NCBI GenBank assembly: GCA_023411115.1
Contig: JAEYPF010000015.1
Location: 1 to 64,000, forward strand
Direction of reading: 5' to 3'
Origin: Methanobacteriota archaeon
Lineage (GTDB): Archaea; Methanobacteriota; Methanobacteria; Methanobacteriales; Methanobacteriaceae
Length of the DNA: 64,000 nt
The notes below the pieces were generated by a model that worked only from the letters and a program-made list of their open reading frames with translations, was not told the origin of the DNA and made no database searches. A program made the translations under genes and the position numbers. Shown here one piece after another: positions 1-8,048 of this stretch. Each line of letters starts with the position of its first letter. Position 1 is the first letter of the stretch.

Positions 1-6
1 TTCATT

Positions 7-127
7 GGTTCGGCGACCATAGCGGAGGGGATACACCTGGTCTCGTTTCGATCCCAGAAGTAAAGTCCTCCAGCGATTTGAACTGTACTATAATGTCTTT
101 TATGGGAACCTCAAGACGTTGCCGGCC
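7..127 (+). rRNA. 5S ribosomal RNA
   Basis: Small RNA of the large ribosomal subunit. The sequence carries the archaeal 5S core: a GGCGACCATAGCGG start, the GGGGATACACC and CGATCCCAGAAGTAAAG loop A/B region, and a GTTGCCGGCC end that pairs with the 5' end to close helix I. It is clearly more GC-rich than the flanks. It sits at the window edge, so it is probably the last gene of a 16S-23S-5S operon starting to the left. Ends are placed by the closing helix and may be off by a few bases. Confidence 0.93.
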
Positions 128-270
128 TTTCCACTAACACAAACATTAATTTTAAAGATATTTTCAAAATTAGTTTATTAAATAGTAATTATTTTGTTAT
201 TAGTAATAATTTCACGAAAGTGAATGTTGTAATGATCTTAAACTTTTTGGGATTCATACAAAAACTTATC

Positions 271-280
271 TTTATAAATT
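271..280 (+). promoter_or_regulatory. Archaeal TATA box upstream of the structured RNA
   Basis: TTTATAAATT matches the archaeal box A consensus and lies about 25 bases before the start of the GC-rich RNA-like segment at about 300, which is the expected spacing to a transcription start. It suggests that segment has its own promoter rather than being read through from 5S. Confidence 0.5.
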
Positions 281-299
281 ACAAATTAATCAATGTCAT

Positions 300-456
300 A
301 TCATTATTTGACTGGTGCCTACGGTCCTCTTATGAGGTTGGCTAAGCCTTCGATGACTAGGAGAAACCCAGCACTAGACAGACTGCCTGCTTCGAGGGTT
401 GCTCGGGGAGGAAAGGGTGAACTACCTGTGAACCAGTGAGTTAGTATGCAGGCAAA
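300..456 (+). ncRNA. Structured non-coding RNA, family not recognised
   Basis: A GC-rich island of about 150 bases in AT-rich surroundings, with no open frame of note and its own TATA box. Visible pairings are ACTGGT (311-316) with ACCAGT (432-437); TGCCTGC (384-390) with GCAGGCA (448-454); a CCTC-TTAT-GAGG hairpin (326-337); and GGC-TAA-GCC (340-348). The first two helices interleave, so together they predict a pseudoknot. I compared it by eye with archaeal SRP RNA and RNase P RNA. It lacks the SRP S-domain GGAAG-type motif, and the RNase P conserved blocks are not present in the right order. A lineage-specific small RNA is the safest call. Confidence 0.5.
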
Positions 457-555
457 ATTACTTTTATAATTGTTAAGTATCCATTAACGATGACTTGTTT
501 TAAAATAGCTTACTAAATTTATAAATAAAAGCACTATTCGAATTGTTTCAAATTT

Positions 556-1203
556 TTAATTTCTTAATTCGTTTAATTTAAGATTTAAAACTTTCTTATT
601 AAGAGATACACCTATTAAACTACCAATAACTCCAAAAAGTATAAATGGTGTAAAAATTCTTAGGTATGTATCTAGCCCTACTTTTGAGGGGAATATAACT
701 CCCAAAATTAGCATCAAAATAATTAGGAGAGAAATTGGGAAAATTCCATTTAAAAGACCATTTTTATATGCATTACTTGAATGTGCTGCGATTAATCCCC
801 CCACAAATGGTGACATAAATGCTATTATAAAAAATGGAATATTTGTATCTGTCATATTTGTGAAATGTACATATAAAGAAAGGGGTAAAGTAATTAAAAT
901 TGAAACCAAGGATCCATAACATATTGGAACCCATTTTATCCCTTTATTACTAGTATGATCAGATTTTAGTGTTTTACCACAGAATACACATAATCTAGAT
1001 GTTTTTACATTTTCTTTTCCACATTTAGGGCAAACATTTGGTTCATCAGGGATATGGTTATTAAGTTCTTGAATAAGTTTTAAAGATCCTCCACATTTGC
1101 ACACGTCCCTAAAATCTTCTGGAGATTCATCTTTCCGGAGTTTATAATAGTCATTACACCTTTCACAAACTAGATATGATTTCAAAATAGTTGATTTTTT
1201 CAA
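556..1203 (-). CDS. Zinc-ribbon membrane protein
   Basis: Unidentified protein of about 215 residues. The N-terminal half has four cysteine pairs (CERC, CKCG, CPKCG, CVFCG) typical of paired zinc ribbons; the C-terminal half has about three to four hydrophobic helices. A soluble zinc-binding head on a membrane anchor is a common design in Methanobacteriales, often of unknown role. I place the start at the TTG at 1203 because GGAGAGG lies six to seven bases upstream. The longer frame to 1272 begins with an unsupported TTG and adds a segment with no domain. Lies alone, opposite in direction to the rRNA. Function unknown. Confidence 0.7.
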   Translation of the reverse strand: MKKSTILKSYLVCERCNDYYKLRKDESPEDFRDVCKCGGSLKLIQELNNHIPDEPNVCPKCGKENVKTSRLCVFCGKTLKSDHTSNKGIKWVPICYGSLVSILITLPLSLYVHFTNMTDTNIPFFIIAFMSPFVGGLIAAHSSNAYKNGLLNGIFPISLLIILMLILGVIFPSKVGLDTYLRIFTPFILFGVIGSLIGVSLNKKVLNLKLNELRN

Positions 1204-1501
1204 TTTGTCCCTCTCCTTTATGCCGAATAAGTGTTTGTAGGTGATAATAATATTATTTACTATTATGCACAAATAGAAAGAATTATATTCCTTATTAAGA
1301 AATAAAGTAATATTCTAGCTTTTAATATCGATTATTAAATGCTACTTTTTCAAATGCTATTATTTTTATTTATGTTTTTTGGACTCTAATTTACTGGATA
1401 ATTCATAAAAGACGAACACAGAAAATATCAACAATTTAATGGCTCAGAATAATCTCTCTTAAAGCTAAATTAATATTTAATCAAGTCTTTTTAGATTATA
1501 T

Positions 1502-1753
1502 TTACATTATTCCTCCCCTTCTTATCCTTTTAATTACCACATGTGCCACTTCTTCTGAATCATTAAATGGAAAATCTTCTTCTACAAGTGAAGTCACAGC
1601 ATCTTCCACCGATATATCAAATCCAGGGGCTCTGCATACACCTGCTTTACCTTTAGGGAATGATTCCATAAGTTTTTCATAACTGTTTATAGGGAAATTA
1701 GCACCTTTTAAAGCATTAACAATTTTATCATGTAATTCTTCATCAATACCCAT
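1502..1753 (-). CDS. MTH865-like small protein
   Basis: Small soluble protein of 83 residues in the MTH865-like family, known from Methanothermobacter and of unknown function with a small helical fold. The family signature is visible: an N-terminal helix, NFPINSYEKLM, a GKAGVC stretch, then EDFPFNDSEEVA and a basic C-terminus. The ATG at 1753 is chosen because a perfect GGAGGT site precedes it by about six bases; an upstream in-frame ATG would add 12 residues without a site. The site is itself the end of a hairpin of the array at 1755-1860, so translation may depend on that leader structure. Confidence 0.8.
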   Translation of the reverse strand: MGIDEELHDKIVNALKGANFPINSYEKLMESFPKGKAGVCRAPGFDISVEDAVTSLVEEDFPFNDSEEVAHVVIKRIRRGGIM

Positions 1754-1754
1754 A

Positions 1755-1860
1755 TTTTTACCTCCAAATTTTCTATTTTGGTTTTTCAAAATTCTTTGAA
1801 TTTTGGAACATAGAAATTAAAAATTTCGAATGTTCAGAAAATGCGATTTTCTTCAACCTC
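1755..1860 (-). repeat. Short hairpin array in the leader of the MTH865-like gene
   Basis: A run of short inverted repeats: AGAAAAT-gcg-ATTTTCT (1836-1852), a smaller AAATT/AATTT hairpin near 1813-1826, CAAAATTC-ttt-GAATTTTG (1787-1805) and an imperfect one at 1764-1781 that ends in GGAGG on the minus strand. Arms differ but linkers (GAGGTTGA, GAACATTC read on the minus strand) match those of the larger arrays at 53.5 and 57.7 kb, so it belongs to the same dispersed family. On the minus strand it is the 5' leader of the downstream gene. Confidence 0.6.
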
Positions 1861-1964
1861 GGCATTTTTTACTAAGATATCTATGATTTGTAATAAATAT
1901 AAATTTGATCGTAATAATCTAATAAAATAAGCTGATAATTCTCAAACAACAAGATATATTAATT

Positions 1965-2768
1965 TTACAATTCTCCTAAAAATTCAATCATCACTTTATT
2001 AAAGAATTCAGGGTTATCCTGATTAGAACAGTGTCCAGCATCAGGTATAACTACATATTTACTCTGTTTATCTCTTTTTGCCCAATCTTTCATGGCTTTA
2101 CGTATATTTCCTGTGTTATCATATTCGCCGTATACCAGTAAAAGTGGAGATTGAACATGATAATATGGCTCGTAATGAATGCATGTGGAAAGACCATCCC
2201 ATATCTTTATGAATTCTTTTTTAGATAATCCATTGAACTGTTTCTTTAATTGTTGCCTTGTTGAAGTTTTTATAGATGATGCATCAACCATAGCCTTTTT
2301 AAGATTTTCATAAGGCCACAACCGGAACATCAATGGTGAAGCCCTGACGGCTAGTGATTCTATCAGAGACAATTTGGCAGTGATACAGGTTCCATCAATT
2401 ATAATCATGGCTTTTATTCTTTCAGGGTGCTGAAATGCAAACTCTTGAATTACATAGGTCCCCGCAGATTGGCCTATGAATATGGCTTTATCTTTACTTA
2501 AATCATCTAAAATATTTAACACATCATCTGCAGCATCCTTAATGCTAAAATGTCCATTGAGGGGTCGTGATTGGCCATGCCCCCTCATATCACATCTGAT
2601 CATCTGGTAATTGTCCTTTAATAAAGGAATCTGTAAGTCAAACTGGGTGTGATCTACACATGCACCATGGACGAAAAAAATAGGGGGTTTATCTGGGTTT
2701 CCAGAGATCCAGTACTTGACTTTGCATCCATATCTTTCTATATAGTTTTCAGTTTCGTTAAGGGACAA
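1965..2768 (-). CDS. Alpha/beta hydrolase
   Basis: Cytosolic serine hydrolase of 267 residues, the usual length for the family. The oxyanion HG motif is FFVHGACVDH (32-40). The nucleophile elbow is GQSAG with Ser101. The acid is probably Asp217 in YGEYDN, and the catalytic histidine is His246 in DAGHC. MRGHGQS (61-67) is the typical strand-4 region of the esterase/haloperoxidase type. The substrate cannot be told from sequence. Start is a TTG with GTGAT just upstream. It stands alone, with a TATA-rich gap before the next gene. Confidence 0.85.
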   Translation of the reverse strand: MSLNETENYIERYGCKVKYWISGNPDKPPIFFVHGACVDHTQFDLQIPLLKDNYQMIRCDMRGHGQSRPLNGHFSIKDAADDVLNILDDLSKDKAIFIGQSAGTYVIQEFAFQHPERIKAMIIIDGTCITAKLSLIESLAVRASPLMFRLWPYENLKKAMVDASSIKTSTRQQLKKQFNGLSKKEFIKIWDGLSTCIHYEPYYHVQSPLLLVYGEYDNTGNIRKAMKDWAKRDKQSKYVVIPDAGHCSNQDNPEFFNKVMIEFLGEL

Positions 2769-2827
2769 AATATCACTTTTTAAAAATAGTATTAAATCTT
2801 TTTTTGTAAAATAAACTTAAGATATTT

Positions 2828-3319
2828 CTAAACTTTTTCAATATAGGCCGCTTTAATAAATGGTACTGTTTCAGTTTCGTAGGTACCATCACCATTGTAT
2901 TCTCCATAAATTTCCAATTGATCTCCTATACTATAATTTATTTTAGTTGAATAAGAAACTAGTATATAGGGATATAATGACAGACCATGGATTTTAATCT
3001 GCATATTGGCACTATTTTGATTATTTTCGAATATACCGCATAATTCTCCTTTAAATTTTATTTTTTGCCCTTCTAATGATCCAGAATTATTAACCAATTT
3101 ATTTAAGTCTAATTCAGTGCAGGATGATTTATATGCAGAAATATTTTCTCCAGTAACAGTTGGTAGATAAAAATCGCTTTGGTCAGGAATATTAGGATTA
3201 ATATCACTTTCAATTGGACTGATAATTCCTGATTCAGAACCTTCAAAGTAAGCAGCTATGCCCATAATGCTAATAACTGAAATAAAAACAACTGCAACAA
3301 ATATTACTTCCCAGTCCAT
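2828..3319 (-). CDS. Membrane-anchored OB-fold-like protein
   Basis: Hypothetical protein of 163 residues. Residues 5-24 form one hydrophobic helix (FVAVVFISVISIMGIAAYF) near the N-terminus, so the rest is probably extracytoplasmic. The soluble part contains a segment from about 77 to 160 (GQKIKFKGELCGIF, then IGDQLEIYGEY) that reads like a small beta-barrel of OB type, as in proteins annotated 'tRNA_anti-like'. That comparison is by eye and weak. ATG start with GTGAT nearby. Function unknown. Confidence 0.6.
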   Translation of the reverse strand: MDWEVIFVAVVFISVISIMGIAAYFEGSESGIISPIESDINPNIPDQSDFYLPTVTGENISAYKSSCTELDLNKLVNNSGSLEGQKIKFKGELCGIFENNQNSANMQIKIHGLSLYPYILVSYSTKINYSIGDQLEIYGEYNGDGTYETETVPFIKAAYIEKV

Positions 3320-3416
3320 TTTATCACTTAATAAAATGATTTTAAAAATTTGATACTTATCTTTTTCTATTATCTGGGAAGATTATAAAAAATTAACGGA
3401 TTTTAAAAAGAATAAG

Positions 3417-3791
3417 TTAAGGTGGTTGTATAAGTTCAATCTGCACTCCTTGAGGATCCTCAAAAAATGCTATTTTTGTTCCATTAGGGGTGTCAATTGG
3501 ACCCCTTGTAAATTTAACTCCTTTATTTTGGATTTCTCGTGCAGATCTATTCATGTCAGAAACTTCTAATCCTACCATAAAAAGTCCATTTTTACCTTTC
3601 ATTTTTGGATCCAGATTTTCTATGCCTTCAGTCAGCTCAAGCATACTTTCTCCATCCCCTTTTAAAAAGGCAATGGTTACTCCTTTTTCTGGATTGAAAC
3701 GATTATTTTCTTCAAATCCTAATACGTCAGTATAGAATTTTACAGACTCATCAAGATTTTTAACTGCAATGTTGGTGTATTTAACTTTCAT
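3417..3791 (-). CDS. VOC family (glyoxalase-like) protein
   Basis: Single vicinal-oxygen-chelate domain of 124 residues. It starts with KYTNIAVKNLDESVKFYTDV, the usual first strand-helix of the lactoylglutathione lyase/bleomycin resistance superfamily, and ends with FFEDPQGVQIELIQ, where the terminal Glu is commonly a metal ligand. This superfamily includes glyoxalase I, methylmalonyl-CoA epimerase and dioxygenases. The short length and lack of extra motifs fit a generic glyoxalase-like member, substrate unknown. A clear GGAGG site precedes the ATG. Confidence 0.85.
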   Translation of the reverse strand: MKVKYTNIAVKNLDESVKFYTDVLGFEENNRFNPEKGVTIAFLKGDGESMLELTEGIENLDPKMKGKNGLFMVGLEVSDMNRSAREIQNKGVKFTRGPIDTPNGTKIAFFEDPQGVQIELIQPP

Positions 3792-3878
3792 AATATAGCC
3801 TCCAATAATTTATTACATATATTATGAACCTTTGGGACTATATTATTACTGATTGGTGGAGTTAAAAATAAGAAAAAA

Positions 3879-5774
3879 TTAGAACTTCCCGAGTATCTCT
3901 CCATATATATCTTTCAATTTTCCATCGGACTTCTCATATATCATTCGGAGGATCAATTCAGGCGTACTTTTTGCAAGATAATTCATCTTAGGGGTCCTGT
4001 CTACAATTAAATTGTAGTTATCATCAAGACCTTTTGCTTCAATTCCATCAACCCGGACCTGGGTATATTTCATTATCTCACGTGCCATGTGGGTTACAAT
4101 AACTGCATATGAATCAGAATCTTTTAAGAGATCTATAAAGCTTGCTATTATTTTCACGGCAGCTTCAAGTTCTGTAATGGCTTCTAATTCATCTAATAAA
4201 ACAAGTTTATTAGTATCTGTAATTACAACTGGCATGAATGTGTTGAGGAATGATTCAAAAGCACCAGCATCGAGTGATCTTTTCTTTGAGAAGAAATATA
4301 CTTCATCAATTAGTTTAACAGTGGCATCTTCTGCACAAACTGGAAGCCCCATTTGAGTCATTATTGAAATCTGGGCAAGGGTTTCAAGGAGTGTTGTTTT
4401 ACCACCACTGTTTGCCCCAGTAAGGAGTGCAACATTTTCTGGAGTTTTGAGTGAATAATTTATTTTCTGGATATTAATTTCATTATCAAGGACCAGATTT
4501 AGATGTATTGCACCTTCAAAATTGAACTCATCACCTATTTGCGGCGAATTTAAGTCATAGTAATATGCAAAGCATCCAAGTGCAAATTCATAATCGAATT
4601 CCAGAATTTCCTGAATTTCGGTCTCAATTCTTTCTTTAAGGGTTGAAAGCCTTGATGCAGCTTTAACTTTTTTATCGAACGTGTTAATATGCTGCTTTGA
4701 TACTTCCTGCTTCTTAACCCTCTCGAGCTCTTGATAATCTATTTCAACAGGATATTTTTGAATGAATGGGTCAAAAGAGCATCCTGTTTTTTCTTTGATT
4801 TCATCTCTGGCTTCTTTTATCACTTCATCAAATATATTCTGGATTTTAGCAGGCATTCCCTCGTTCATAAGGGCTAAAACTTCATCTCCTCTAAGGTCAA
4901 CTTTTTTGATGCTTTCTTGAAGTTTTTCATCTGCTTTTTTCTTTGCGTCTTCAACGCTGGCGTCAAATATGCTTTCATCAACTTTAGCAGATTCAAGAGA
5001 ATCCAGAATTTCTATAATTTCCTCTATTGATGATTCACGACCTAAAATATTTTTAATCTTTAAAACATTCACCAGAAGATCGTAGTTTGTGTAGAAATAA
5101 GAGAGAACAGCTTCAGGAACTATTTCAAATTCAGATGAATCACTGGTTATCATGGCTACATTATACATGTCATCAAGTTCTATTTGCCCCGTAGAAAACA
5201 GGTATACTACTAGTTCATAATCTTCAACAGTTTCTAATTCTTCTGCAGTGATAATGGTTGAATACCTGTTTAAATCCATATCCATAAGTCTTCTGTAATC
5301 TTCTCTGGACTCTACAAGTATTGCTCTTGTTGGATCGTATTTGGGCTTTTCTTTGCCTGATGGATTTACTTTTTTAAGTAAATTGCTGATTTCATCCATA
5401 GGGAGCGTTGATACAGTTTTCTTTGCATTCATTACAAAATCAAGATTTTCCTGAATTTTTGCAGTGTCCTTTGTTGGGCTAATTAGAAGAATTTTGTTTT
5501 TTCCGTATTTTGTATTGGAATATCTAAGAATTCTGGCAATAATATCATCATAAATTTGAACAGCCTGTCCTGTTTTTAAAAATTCTTCCCTAGGATTTCC
5601 TAAAGCTGCATTTATTATTTCTATAGCTTTAGCCTGGCTTACACCTTCAATTTCTGAAAGTTTATCAACTTCGAAGTTACTGATTGCTGCGTGTAGGTTT
5701 TCCTCGCTGCCGAAACTGGCAACGATTTTTTTCGCTAGTTTGTCACCGATGCCTTTGATTTTTGTAAGTTCCAC
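3879..5774 (-). CDS. HhH-containing MutS-family ATPase
   Basis: DNA-associated ATPase of 631 residues. Residues 1-55 form two helix-hairpin-helix units (KIKGIGDKLAKKI, EIEGVSQAKAIEI) that bind DNA non-specifically. The middle is helical and partly coiled (about 270-390). The C-terminal MutS ATPase has Walker A GANSGGKTT (453-461) and Walker B LVLLDELE (524-531). It lacks the MutS mismatch-recognition domain and resembles archaeal MutS2/MutS5-like proteins, whose role in repair or recombination is not settled. The GTG start has GGTGAT eleven bases upstream of the codon. The gene has a 437-base gap behind it that holds a hairpin array. Confidence 0.8.
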   Translation of the reverse strand: MELTKIKGIGDKLAKKIVASFGSEENLHAAISNFEVDKLSEIEGVSQAKAIEIINAALGNPREEFLKTGQAVQIYDDIIARILRYSNTKYGKNKILLISPTKDTAKIQENLDFVMNAKKTVSTLPMDEISNLLKKVNPSGKEKPKYDPTRAILVESREDYRRLMDMDLNRYSTIITAEELETVEDYELVVYLFSTGQIELDDMYNVAMITSDSSEFEIVPEAVLSYFYTNYDLLVNVLKIKNILGRESSIEEIIEILDSLESAKVDESIFDASVEDAKKKADEKLQESIKKVDLRGDEVLALMNEGMPAKIQNIFDEVIKEARDEIKEKTGCSFDPFIQKYPVEIDYQELERVKKQEVSKQHINTFDKKVKAASRLSTLKERIETEIQEILEFDYEFALGCFAYYYDLNSPQIGDEFNFEGAIHLNLVLDNEINIQKINYSLKTPENVALLTGANSGGKTTLLETLAQISIMTQMGLPVCAEDATVKLIDEVYFFSKKRSLDAGAFESFLNTFMPVVITDTNKLVLLDELEAITELEAAVKIIASFIDLLKDSDSYAVIVTHMAREIMKYTQVRVDGIEAKGLDDNYNLIVDRTPKMNYLAKSTPELILRMIYEKSDGKLKDIYGEILGKF

Positions 5775-5917
5775 CTTTTATCACCATTATGGCTACTATA
5801 AGTTTTATGAAAACTCGTATAATTTTAGAATAGTATTGTTATAATTTTGAAATTTTTTTTATTATTATCATTATTCAATATATAAACGTCTATATAAATG
5901 TCTAGTTTAAATATAGT

Positions 5918-6136
5918 TTGGTAAGCATGTGAAAACTAATAATTTTCACGGTTGAAAATCTCCGATTTTCAAACATGGAAAAAATTTCTAATTTTTTCCG
6001 GCCACAAAATCAAAGATTTTGTGAGCATGTGAAAAATTGAAAATTTTTCCGGCTACGAAACATAGCTTACGAAAAACTTCGTTTTTCGTGCTCCGAAATT
6101 CGTAGAATTTCGAGAGTTTCGTAAGCATTTGGTAAG
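5918..6136. repeat. Array of short perfect hairpins between divergent genes
   Basis: At least seven consecutive inverted repeats fill this gap: GTGAAAA/TTTTCAC (5929-5949), TTGAAAATC-tcc-GATTTTCAA (5952-5972), GGAAAAAATT/AATTTTTTCC (5977-5999), CACAAAATC-aaa-GATTTTGTG (6003-6023), GAAAAATT/AATTTTTC (about 6031-6049), CGAAAAAC-ttc-GTTTTTCG (about 6070-6088) and CGAAATTC-gta-GAATTTCG (about 6094-6112). Arms are perfect but unlike each other. The array is bracketed by the direct repeat TTGGTAAG (5918 and 6129) and carries GAGCATGTG linkers. The remainder of the 5775-6211 gap is plain AT-rich sequence with the promoters of the two divergent genes. Confidence 0.75.
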
Positions 6137-6211
6137 TAATATTTGAATTAAAATTAATAACTAACTATTAAAAGAATAGTTTAAAAAATTGAATTAAAAA
6201 GGAATAATTAT

Positions 6212-7021
6212 ATGGATCCTACTATTTTTTATATCGTTGTTCTTATAATCACAGGTGCAGGAATTGGATTTGCATCAGGCCTCCTTGGAGTGGGAGGAGG
6301 ATTTATTATGGTCCCAATTCAATATTGGCTTCTTGTATCTATTGGAATCGATCCTACAATTGCAATCAGAGTTTCATTAGGTACAAGCCTTGCAGTTATA
6401 CTTCCAACAGCTATAAGCAGTGCCTATGGGCACTACCGTAGAAATGCTGTTTTAGTTAAGCCCATGATATTTCTAGCAATTACTGGAAGTATGGGTGGCA
6501 TTTTGGGGGGGACTATTGCAGCCAATGTTCCTGGAGGGATTCTTAAAGTTCTCTTTGGAATTACAGCTTTAGCAGTGGCTGTTAGAATGCTGCTTTATAA
6601 ATCTCCAGAAGTTAAAAAGGAACCAGTTGATAATAATATTTACTATATCATCGCTGGATTTATTATTGGAATAATGTCAGGACTCCTTGGGGTTGGCGGT
6701 GGTTTTATTATAGTTCCATTTATGGTAATTGCAATGGGATATGGAATACATAAAGCTATTGGAACTTCAACTGCGGTTATAATATTTACCTCAATTGGAG
6801 GGATTGTTTCTTATATTTTTAATGGATTAGGAGTCTCTGGATTGCCTCAATATTCATTAGGTTATGTCAATCTTCTTCAATTTGTTATTTTAGCTGGTGC
6901 AAGTATTCCTATGGCCCAATTCGGCGTTAAAGCAGCCCATAAGCTTCCACCACGTCAATTGAATTACATATTCGTAGCTTTGATGGTTTATGTTGGTTTG
7001 AATATGATCGGAATTATTTAA
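6212..7021 (+). CDS. TauE/SafE family membrane permease
   Basis: Integral membrane protein of 269 residues in the sulfite exporter TauE/SafE family (formerly DUF81), proposed to move sulfite, sulfoacetate or related sulfur anions. The duplicated family signature is plain: GFASGLLGVGGGFIMVP (about 19-35) and GIMSGLLGVGGGFIIVP (about 152-168), each starting a four-helix half. The pairing with a SulP transporter and siroheme reductase elsewhere in the window is suggestive of sulfur handling but they are 44 kb apart. Start ATG with a GGA upstream. Confidence 0.88.
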   Translation: MDPTIFYIVVLIITGAGIGFASGLLGVGGGFIMVPIQYWLLVSIGIDPTIAIRVSLGTSLAVILPTAISSAYGHYRRNAVLVKPMIFLAITGSMGGILGGTIAANVPGGILKVLFGITALAVAVRMLLYKSPEVKKEPVDNNIYYIIAGFIIGIMSGLLGVGGGFIIVPFMVIAMGYGIHKAIGTSTAVIIFTSIGGIVSYIFNGLGVSGLPQYSLGYVNLLQFVILAGASIPMAQFGVKAAHKLPPRQLNYIFVALMVYVGLNMIGII

Positions 7022-7081
7022 TGAATGGTTAATTTATAACACAAAGAAAAGTTAGATAATGGTTTTGAAGCAATATTAAGC

Positions 7082-7582
7082 TCATTTGATTTTGTTTATA
7101 TAAATAGGGGGTATTGTACCTACTCCACTAATTATATATTTATCTTCTGTAGCTTCTTCTAAAGAAGATAAGATAATTATAAGAAGGAGATGTAGTGTCA
7201 TCAAGGTTTTTAAGTTTTTCTCAAGATCTTCTATAGGGGAGTTATTTTTTAATTCTACCATTATATTGTCCCCTTCACGTTCAATTTTTAAGTCATAATC
7301 ACTTTCATTGTTAATATAATTGATAAAATCTTCCATATTCTCAAAGGGATTATTTTTTTTAATATTAAGTTCAGATTTCAGTTTTTTCCAGGAATCAGAA
7401 TTTATAGAATTCATTAAATCATTGATATTAGTTAAAACTGTGTTATTTTCTGCAGCCCATGATTTCATTGCCTCTTCTACAGCAAGACTATACCATCCTT
7501 TTTCAAACTGATATTTTTGCGATGCCTTTTTTCTAAATTTTACATCCAAGTCAGGATCAACTTTGATTGTTATTCGTTTCAC
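7082..7582 (-). CDS. Hypothetical protein with ribbon-helix-helix-like N-terminus
   Basis: Unidentified protein of about 166 residues. The N-terminus KRITIKVDPDLDVKFRKKA followed by a helical stretch (GWYSLAVEEAMKSWAAE) looks like a ribbon-helix-helix or antitoxin-type DNA-binding domain. The middle is acidic and helical. A short hydrophobic stretch (TLHLLLIIILSS) lies at about 130-142. I choose the GTG at 7582, which has GGGG six bases upstream; the frame's upstream TTG lies before that site and has none. No partner toxin is visible next to it. Role unknown. Confidence 0.5.
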   Translation of the reverse strand: MKRITIKVDPDLDVKFRKKASQKYQFEKGWYSLAVEEAMKSWAAENNTVLTNINDLMNSINSDSWKKLKSELNIKKNNPFENMEDFINYINNESDYDLKIEREGDNIMVELKNNSPIEDLEKNLKTLMTLHLLLIIILSSLEEATEDKYIISGVGTIPPIYINKIK

Positions 7583-7755
7583 GTAAATCCCCTTTAGCAA
7601 TTATTTAAAATGGAATTAACATTCAATTAACATTGCTGAAATTTTATTGGATATACCTATGAAATACACACATTAATCTTTTTGCATTTACTCTTTTTTT
7701 ATACTTCTTTGAATTATTTTAACCTTATATCTTTTTAAAACAATACCGTGATATT

Positions 7756-7965
7756 ATGTGGGATATTAAGGACAATATCATAAGACAATGAAAAAGATTA
7801 GAAACCAATGATTCTGGTGATCGCAATGAATTTCTAATGGTTATTATAGCCAATAATGATAGACAGGGACTCTGGAATAACATCAGCTTCAGCTTTTACG
7901 CATATTGTTACATAATCGAACTAATGGGGGTTATTTTTTTTGATAATCAGTTTATTTTGCTGTAA
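7756..7965 (+). pseudogene. Short coding remnant with an in-frame TGA
   Basis: An open frame that starts ATG TGG GAT ATT at 7756 (GTGAT just upstream) hits TGA at 7789-7791. It then stays open for another 57 codons to TAA at 7963-7965, with protein-like composition (NDSGDRNEFLMVIIANNDRQG). This looks like a gene fragment that has gained a stop. I do not recognise the family. No selenocysteine element is evident, so read-through is unlikely. The rest of the 7583-8048 gap is AT-rich with the promoter of the next gene. Confidence 0.35.
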
Positions 7966-8048
7966 TTTATTAATAATAGTGAATTAAATATTAAACAACT
8001 GATTAAAATATAATAAATTTTTAATATGATGTTCTATAATGTTAGCAT

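Noticed and set aside
300..456. SRP RNA, RNase P RNA or tRNA
   Set aside because: No SRP S-domain GGAAG-type motif, the RNase P conserved blocks are not in the right order, and there is no cloverleaf or T-loop consensus.
5918..6136. CRISPR or transposon ends in the hairpin arrays
   Set aside because: There is no constant repeat with unique spacers, no transposase and no pair of long terminal repeats; each hairpin has its own arm sequence.
7756..7965. Selenoprotein
   Set aside because: No SECIS-like hairpin was apparent and the frame does not match a known selenoprotein family; a broken gene is simpler.
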